42,844 nucleotides of DNA from positions 1 through 42,844 of the IMG/VR virus record IMGVR_UViG_3300031974_002566; one strand, 5' to 3'. The translations under genes and the position numbers were made by a program. The DNA comes from a virus. This document shows, in pieces, positions 37,962-42,844 of this stretch (its first letter is position 1; the number at the start of each line of letters is the position of its first letter). The notes under the pieces are model-generated. The model was not told the DNA's origin and searched no databases. It worked only from the letters and a program-made list of their open reading frames with translations.

Positions 37962-39410
37962 GTGTATAGCGGCTTCCAGCATTACGACCGCCAGCTGACC
38001 GCACGCGTCGCCAAGGTCAACGATCCGAACAGCGCATGGCATAACCAGGAGCCTCACTGGGTACTGATAGAAGACCTCGTCGGCGGAACGTATGAGATGC
38101 GCCGCCGTCACCGGAGGTATCTGCCGCAAGAGCCGAGAGAGCTAGACGAGTCCTACGACAACCGCCTGAGCCGTTCCGTTTGCGCCCCGTATTACCAGCG
38201 CCTTGAGCGGATGCTGGCTGGCATGTTGACCCGCAAGCCGGTCCGCCTGAACGACGTCAGCGACGCCGTGCGTGAGCAGCTGTTTGACGTTGACCTGCAG
38301 GGCAATGACCTGAACGTCTGGACCTACGAGACCGCGCGCAAGCTGGTGCGCTACGGGCACGTCGGCGTGCTGGTGGATGCGCCCTCCGCTGGTGAGCAGG
38401 GTCGTCCGTATTGGGTGACCTACACCCCTAGGGAGATCTTGGGGTGGAGGACTGAACTGGAGGACGGCGCGCAGAAGTTGGTGCAGCTGCGTTTGCTGGA
38501 AAAGGTTGTTCTTCCTGACGGCGACTACGGCGAAAAAGAGGTCGAGCAGGTCCGCGTCCTGACGCCTGGTGCTTTTGAGATCCACCGCCCTGGTCAGAAC
38601 GGTCAGTTCCAGGTTGTCGAGAGCGGCACGACGACGATGGATCACATCCCGTTCGCCGTCGCCTACTCGAACCGCGTGAACTTCATGGAGTCACGCCCGC
38701 CGCTAGAGGACATCGCCTCGCTGAACCTGAAGGCGTACCAGGTCCAGTCCGACCTTGACAACCAGCTGCACATTTCCGCAGTGCCGATGCTTGCCTTCTA
38801 TGGCTTCCCGCAAGCCGCAGAAGAGGTCAGCGCCGGACCGGGTGAGGCGATCAGCTTCCCGAGCGACGGACGGGCTGAGTACATCGCTCCACCGAGCAAC
38901 GCCTTCGACGCGCAGTTCAAGCGCCTTGACCAGCTAGCCAGCCAGATCAACGAACTCGGTTTGTCCGCTGTGCTTGGACAGAAGCTGAGCGCCGAGACCG
39001 CTGAATCGAAGCGGATTGACCGGAGTCAGGGCGACAGCACGATGATGGTCATCGCTCAAAACATGCAGGATCTGATCGACAACTGCCTTGCTCACCACTC
39101 CCACTTTCTCAATATTCCGGAAGCCGGTTCTAGCTTTGTTAATCGTGATTTCCTGGGTAGTCGCCTTGAGCCACAGGAAATCCAAGCCCTGCTGCAGCTC
39201 TACACCGCAGGCACCATCAGCCAGCGGACTCTCCTCGACCAGCTCTACGAGGGCGAGGTTCTGGGCGACGAGTTCGACATCGAGGAAGAACTCGAATCAA
39301 CCCAAGCAGGCGGGCTCCTCGAACTGGAACAACCGGCAGAGCCCAGAGCTACTCGGACAATCCCAGAGGAATACGAAGAGACCGAGACAGCTGACCAAAT
39401 TCCTGCATGA
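37962..39410 (+). CDS. Portal protein (DUF4055-like)
   Basis: This 482-residue protein begins at GTG 37962. It has the portal pattern of the DUF4055 group: YDNRLSRSVCAPYYQRLERM near residue 60, the strand-rich wing around 130-230 (YWVTYTPREILGW, HIPFAVAYSNRVN), and the C-terminal helical stem (SQINELGLSAVLGQ, AESKRIDRSQGDSTMM). The C-terminus is acidic. The portal is the DNA entry ring and the base for scaffold assembly. Confidence 0.88.
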   Translation: MYSGFQHYDRQLTARVAKVNDPNSAWHNQEPHWVLIEDLVGGTYEMRRRHRRYLPQEPRELDESYDNRLSRSVCAPYYQRLERMLAGMLTRKPVRLNDVSDAVREQLFDVDLQGNDLNVWTYETARKLVRYGHVGVLVDAPSAGEQGRPYWVTYTPREILGWRTELEDGAQKLVQLRLLEKVVLPDGDYGEKEVEQVRVLTPGAFEIHRPGQNGQFQVVESGTTTMDHIPFAVAYSNRVNFMESRPPLEDIASLNLKAYQVQSDLDNQLHISAVPMLAFYGFPQAAEEVSAGPGEAISFPSDGRAEYIAPPSNAFDAQFKRLDQLASQINELGLSAVLGQKLSAETAESKRIDRSQGDSTMMVIAQNMQDLIDNCLAHHSHFLNIPEAGSSFVNRDFLGSRLEPQEIQALLQLYTAGTISQRTLLDQLYEGEVLGDEFDIEEELESTQAGGLLELEQPAEPRATRTIPEEYEETETADQIPA

Positions 39411-39435
39411 TGCCGAGCAAGGCAGGAGGCATGTC

Positions 39436-39690
39436 ATGGGAGCGTCTAAACCGCGCAAGCAACAGCTGACCATCACAACGAAAGCTCTTGCCGAACCGGC
39501 TTATGCCGTCGTTCGCGTGTCCTGGTATCAGCAGGGCAGGGCATGCACGATCGACGAGCTACAGCTCGAAAGCGGCATCGACAACATCGAGGCGGTGCTC
39601 GAAACGGTCATCAAGAACGCGCTCCAAGCTGGTGCTGACGTTTCCGTGATCACCACGGCAAACGCCGATCAGTTCGGTCTAGACGTATGA
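39436..39690 (+). CDS. Small protein between portal and head morphogenesis genes
   Basis: The frame starts at ATG 39436 behind GGAGG at 39425-39429 and gives 84 residues (MGASKPRKQQLTITTKALAE). It is beta-alpha in pattern (AYAVVRVSWYQQGRACTIDE, IEAVLETVIKNALQAGAD). An out-of-frame ATG at 39431 lies between the binding site and this start. The protein is unknown; position suggests a head accessory protein. Confidence 0.6.
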   Translation: MGASKPRKQQLTITTKALAEPAYAVVRVSWYQQGRACTIDELQLESGIDNIEAVLETVIKNALQAGADVSVITTANADQFGLDV

Positions 39691-40817
39691 CTCAGCACGC
39701 CGAGTTCTACCGGAACGCGATCGACCTGAATCGCTACAGCAACGGCGTAGCTCGGCGCGTCATCAGGACGTACAACGAGGTGATCTTGGACGCGGCTGAA
39801 AGGCTGGCGATCCTTGACCCCGAAACTCAGACGGCGGCAAGACTCAGAGCGATTCTTCTGCAGCTCAAGGAATCGCTTGCGACCTGGTCAGGAGCGAGCA
39901 CGCAGCTGATGATCGAAGAGCTGCAAGGGCTGGCGCTGATCCAGTCCGACTTCATGGCGACGACCTTGCAGGGCATGTTGCCGCCAGGCTCGACGAGCAT
40001 CGTGCGCACAGTCGAGATCAGCCCTGAGTTTGCGCAAGCGGTCGTCAGCTTCGACCCTACGCAAGCGAACGTGGTCAACCTGAGCGATCCGCTGCCTGGT
40101 CAGCTCGGGCGTGCTGCTCCACGAGTCGCACTGCCTGAAGGTGTGACCTTGACTCTCCCCAACGGCGAGATCGTCCGCAAGGCATTTCAAAACATGGCGA
40201 CCAAGCAGGCGGAGGCTTTCGGTCAGGCAGTTCGCGTCGGGCTTATGCAAAGCGAGTCGAGTGAAAAGATCGCTCGCCGGATCAAGGGCAGGCTCAACAG
40301 GGAGCAGAGAGGCAGCACTCAGCAGATCATCCAGCAGGGCGGTCAGCTCACGGCGATGCCGAACAACCAGATCAGAGCGATTGTCCGCAGCAGCGTGACG
40401 CAGGTCGCAGACGCTGCCATGGAGCAGGTCGCCTTGGCGAACTCAGACATCACCACGAGGTATCGCTACACGGCACTGCTCGACAGCAGGACGTCACCGA
40501 TCTGCCGTGCTCTCGACGGCAAGGTCTACAAATGGGGCGAAGGTCCGCACCCCCCGGTGCATTTCAACTGCAGGTCGCAGCGCGTTGCCTTGATCAAGGG
40601 TTTCGCTCAGCAAGCCTTAGAGGAACAGCAGACATACGGCGAGTGGCTAGTTGCCAACCCAGACCAGAAGGTGAAGGTCTTCGGCAGCAAGACCAAGTAT
40701 TTCGACCATCTCACCAGGAAGTACGGACCTACCGACGCCGTCCGCAGATTCGTGAAGCAAGACGGCTCTGAAGTGACGCTCGCCGAGCTGAGAGCGAAAT
40801 ACCCGTCGGTAACCTGA
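39687..40817 (+). CDS. Head morphogenesis protein (SPP1 gp7 / Mu F-like)
   Basis: This 376-residue protein carries the minor head protein motif near its C-terminus: TALLDSRTSPICRALDGKV, then HPPVHFNCRSQRVAL. Cys and His in these motifs are conserved in the Mu F / SPP1 gp7 group. The N-terminal 200 residues are helical. Such proteins are packaged in the procapsid and affect ejected DNA. The start is coupled to the previous stop (ATGA). Confidence 0.88.
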   Translation: MTQHAEFYRNAIDLNRYSNGVARRVIRTYNEVILDAAERLAILDPETQTAARLRAILLQLKESLATWSGASTQLMIEELQGLALIQSDFMATTLQGMLPPGSTSIVRTVEISPEFAQAVVSFDPTQANVVNLSDPLPGQLGRAAPRVALPEGVTLTLPNGEIVRKAFQNMATKQAEAFGQAVRVGLMQSESSEKIARRIKGRLNREQRGSTQQIIQQGGQLTAMPNNQIRAIVRSSVTQVADAAMEQVALANSDITTRYRYTALLDSRTSPICRALDGKVYKWGEGPHPPVHFNCRSQRVALIKGFAQQALEEQQTYGEWLVANPDQKVKVFGSKTKYFDHLTRKYGPTDAVRRFVKQDGSEVTLAELRAKYPSVT

Positions 40818-40835
40818 CGGCAAAGCGGTCAGACC

Positions 40836-41000
40836 ATGCCTGCCAAGCGGAAGGGCTTGTACGCCAACATCCACGCCAAGCGGAAGCGCATCAAAGCAGG
40901 CAGCGGCGAGAAAATGCGCAAACCCGGCAGCAAGGGCGCACCGACTGCCAAGAACTTCAAGCAGGCTGAGAAGACTGCGAAAAAGCGCAAGAAGAAATGA
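40836..41000 (+). CDS. Small Lys-rich cyanophage-type protein
   Basis: This 54-residue protein is almost entirely basic: MPAKRKGLYANIHAKRKRIK, with GSGEKMRKPGSKGAPTAKNF and a Lys-rich end. I recall very similar proteins of unknown function next to head genes in cyanophages and other marine phages. It may bind DNA or the inner capsid. It precedes the scaffold gene by 52 bp. Confidence 0.7.
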   Translation: MPAKRKGLYANIHAKRKRIKAGSGEKMRKPGSKGAPTAKNFKQAEKTAKKRKKK

Positions 41001-41034
41001 CTCCTTGCCGGTAGTGATACCGTGTGCCTGAAAT

Positions 41035-41049
41035 TAACCTTACGGGTTA
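41035..41049 (+). other. Short hairpin with TTACG loop before the scaffold gene
   Basis: TAACC (41035-41039) pairs with GGTTA (41045-41049) around the loop TTACG, ending 3 bases before the scaffold ATG. A similar hairpin with the same loop occurs at 41763-41777 before the capsid gene. Confidence 0.35.
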
Positions 41050-41052
41050 TTC

Positions 41053-41730
41053 ATGGCAGAAGAGCAAGATCAGCAGGTTACGCCTGTTGACAACTCGGCA
41101 AACGACGAGATCGCAAAGCTGAAAAGCAGCATTGAGAATCTCGAAAAGAAGAACTACGAACTGATCGGCAAGCTCCAGAAGAACGAGCTGATCGGCGAGG
41201 TTCCCGACGACTACCAAGAGCTGAAGGAGTTCAAGCGTCGGGCAGAGCAGACCAAGCTCGAAGCCGAAGGCAAGTACACCGAAGCTCGCCAGGCTCTCGA
41301 ACAGCAGTTCCGTGAGGCGATCGCCAAGAAAGACGAGCGCATCACCGAGCTAGAAACGCGCGTGCGTGAACTGGAGATCATGAGCCCAGCCGTGTCCGCT
41401 TTGGCGGATGTGGTGCACGATCCCGACATGATCTTGCGGACTCAGATCCTCAAGGATCAGATCCAACGCGAAGACGACGGAACCGTCGTAGTCGTCAAGG
41501 GTTACGAGCGCACTCCGATCAGCGAATGGGCGAAAACCTTGCCCGCTTGGATGCAAAAGCAGCCCAAACCACAAGGCAGCGGTGCCCCGATCGGTCGCAG
41601 CTCCGGCGAGATTCCTGCCGGTATGGCTAACCCGTTCGCGCCCGAAAGCTACAACCTGACGGAACAATCGCGCCTATTTAGAACCGACCGCGACTTATAC
41701 GAGCGGTTGAAGGCTCAAGCTGCCCGTTAA
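41053..41730 (+). CDS. Scaffolding protein
   Basis: This 225-residue protein is charged and coiled coil over residues 14-115 (EIAKLKSSIENLEKKNYELI, RRAEQTKLEAEGKYTEARQA, ERITELETRVRELEIM). A helical C-terminal part has RSSGEIPAGMANPFAP. It lies directly before the major capsid gene, where siphoviral scaffolds are found. It directs capsid assembly and is removed from the mature head. No protease domain is fused to it. Confidence 0.85.
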   Translation: MAEEQDQQVTPVDNSANDEIAKLKSSIENLEKKNYELIGKLQKNELIGEVPDDYQELKEFKRRAEQTKLEAEGKYTEARQALEQQFREAIAKKDERITELETRVRELEIMSPAVSALADVVHDPDMILRTQILKDQIQREDDGTVVVVKGYERTPISEWAKTLPAWMQKQPKPQGSGAPIGRSSGEIPAGMANPFAPESYNLTEQSRLFRTDRDLYERLKAQAAR

Positions 41731-41762
41731 TATCGGAGCAAGGCAAAGCTACGCGGAGCCAC

Positions 41763-41777
41763 TTGGGTTACGCCCAA
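41763..41777 (+). other. Short hairpin with TTACG loop before the capsid gene
   Basis: TTGGG (41763-41767) pairs with CCCAA (41773-41777) around TTACG, 28 bases before the capsid ATG. It shares its loop with the hairpin at 41035-41049. No T run follows, so it is not an ordinary terminator. Confidence 0.35.
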
Positions 41778-41805
41778 CACCGTTAAACACTTTTGGAATT
41801 AAACG

Positions 41806-42828
41806 ATGGCGACCCTTCGGTCTGACATCATCGTTCCCGAGGTATTTACGCCGTACGTCATCGAACAGACCACCCAGCGCGATGCCTTCCTGGCAAGCGG
41901 TGTTGTGCGTCCGATGGCTGAGCTGAATGCCACCGAGGGCGGTGACTTCATCAACGTGCCTTTCTACAAGGCAAACCTGTCCGGTGACTTTGAAGTTCTG
42001 TCTGACAGCACTTCTCTGACTCCTGGCAAGATCACTGCCGACAAGCAAGTTGGCGTGATCCTGCACCGTGGTCGGGCTTTCGAGGCTCGGGATCTCGCCG
42101 CGCTTGCAGCTGGCAGTGACCCCATGGCTGCCATCGGCGCCAAGGTTGCCGCCTACGTTGCCAACCAGCGTCAGAAGGACCTGCTCTCCTGCCTCGCAGG
42201 CGTGTTCGGTTCGCTGGGCTCCACCAGCAGCTCCGCAGCTTTCTTTGACCTGACCATCGACGGCGAGTCCGGTGACACCCCCACCGTGCTCTCCCCTCGC
42301 CACGTCGCAGAAGCCCGCGCCAAGCTGGGCGACCAAGGTGACAAGCTCACCGCAATGGCAATCCACTCGAAGGTCTATTACGACCTCGTCGAGCGCCGCG
42401 CCATTGATTACATCTACGACAACACTGGCGCAGCCGATACCGGCGCTTCCCAGGGTTCGACTGCAAATGCCTTCGGCAGCCCTGCAGTTCCGACCTTCAT
42501 GGGTCTCCGCGTCATTGTCTCGGATGACGTCCAGACCTCCGGCAGCGGTTCCTCCACCGAGTACGCCACTTATTTCTTCACCGAAGGAGCAGTGGCTAGC
42601 GGTGAGCAGCTCGCCATGCAGACAGAGACCGATAGGGACATCCTCGCCAAGAGCGATGCCATGTCGATCGACCTGCACTACTGCTACCACCCCGTCGGCG
42701 CGAAGTGGGGCGTGACCACCGTCAACCCAACCCGCACTCAGCTGGAAACGGTCGGCAACTGGTCGAAGGTGTACGAGCTTAAGAACCTCGGCATCGTGCG
42801 CGCCACCAACACGTCCAACATGGACTGA
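41806..42828 (+). CDS. Major capsid protein (HK97 fold)
   Basis: This 340-residue protein has the pattern of HK97-fold capsid proteins: N-terminal TLRSDIIVPEVFTPYVIEQT, an E-loop region near 50-70 (GGDFINVPFYKANLSG), and DKQVGVILHRGRAFEARDLA, followed by the P-domain helix DPMAAIGAKVAAYVANQRQK near 105-125. The C-terminal domain includes SKVYYDLVERRAIDYI, FMGLRVIVSDDV and ends MD. It follows the scaffold gene and precedes the decoration gene, which is reached through the map closure. Confidence 0.9.
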   Translation: MATLRSDIIVPEVFTPYVIEQTTQRDAFLASGVVRPMAELNATEGGDFINVPFYKANLSGDFEVLSDSTSLTPGKITADKQVGVILHRGRAFEARDLAALAAGSDPMAAIGAKVAAYVANQRQKDLLSCLAGVFGSLGSTSSSAAFFDLTIDGESGDTPTVLSPRHVAEARAKLGDQGDKLTAMAIHSKVYYDLVERRAIDYIYDNTGAADTGASQGSTANAFGSPAVPTFMGLRVIVSDDVQTSGSGSSTEYATYFFTEGAVASGEQLAMQTETDRDILAKSDAMSIDLHYCYHPVGAKWGVTTVNPTRTQLETVGNWSKVYELKNLGIVRATNTSNMD

Positions 42829-42844
42829 TAGGAGGCATTAACGA
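42761..42844. repeat. Terminal direct repeat, copy 2 (map closure)
   Basis: Identical to bases 1-84. It shows that the record is a closed circle of 42,760 bp when one copy is removed, and it joins the capsid gene to the decoration gene at 84. Confidence 0.95.

Noticed and set aside
39407-39469. A 20-residue frame (MMPSKAGGMSWERLNR...) overlapping the portal stop
   Set aside because: Very short, overlaps two better frames, and the GGAGG site inside it serves the ATG at 39436.
41749-42690. A 313-residue open frame on the - strand
   Set aside because: It is fully antisense to the major capsid gene, whose HK97-like pattern and position are clear; the - strand translation has no recognisable pattern.

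Overview
The window is one complete circular (or circularly permuted) tailed-phage genome. Bases 1-84 are repeated exactly at 42761-42844, so the linear record is a closed map of 42,760 bp cut just after the major capsid gene. The tail genes follow the lambda order (tail tube, frameshifted chaperone, tape measure, M, L, K, I, J), so the virion should be a siphovirus with a long non-contractile tail. The host is most likely a marine picocyanobacterium (Synechococcus or a relative). Reasons: the sigma factor is of the cyanobacterial primary/group-2 type, and many small genes resemble, from memory, proteins typical of cyanophages (secreted proteins at 20.7-22.4 kb, the C39-type peptidase, the small basic proteins at 18.8 and 40.8 kb, and the barrel-like protein at 19.2 kb). 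No database search was possible.

Layout. (1) 36267-42844 continuing through the junction to 19098, all on the + strand: terminase small and large subunits, portal, head morphogenesis protein, scaffold, major capsid, decoration protein, head-tail connectors, tail tube, G/GT chaperone with a visible -1 frameshift site, tape measure, tail tip proteins, central fibre J, and five or more fibre/adhesin genes. It ends in two small cyanophage-type genes and a clear intrinsic terminator at 19126-19160. (2) 19228-24473, mixed strands: a cyanophage accessory block of secreted and membrane proteins and a C39-like cysteine peptidase that is probably the lytic enzyme. (3) 32090 down to 24292, - strand: probable early region with a PD-(D/E)XK nuclease, small unknown genes, a zinc-finger protein, RusA resolvase, a DUF1071-like annealing protein, SSB, a sigma factor and an NrdR-like zinc ribbon protein. 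(4) 32123-36247, + strand: two ribbon-helix-helix proteins, a winged-helix replication initiator with an iteron origin inside its gene, and a ParB-like / FkbM-methyltransferase / TET-JBP-like dioxygenase cassette directly upstream of terminase.

How it fits together. Replication probably starts at five 16-bp iterons followed by three 14-bp AT-rich direct repeats, all inside the initiator gene, as in lambda O. No polymerase, helicase or integrase was recognised, so the host replisome must be recruited. The nuclease, annealing protein, SSB and RusA would process recombination intermediates. The sigma factor could redirect host RNA polymerase, and it sits just behind a strong terminator-like hairpin. 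The ParB/FkbM/TET-JBP cassette is the best candidate for an undescribed system: a DNA base hypermodification pathway with no recognisable cytosine-C5 methyltransferase.
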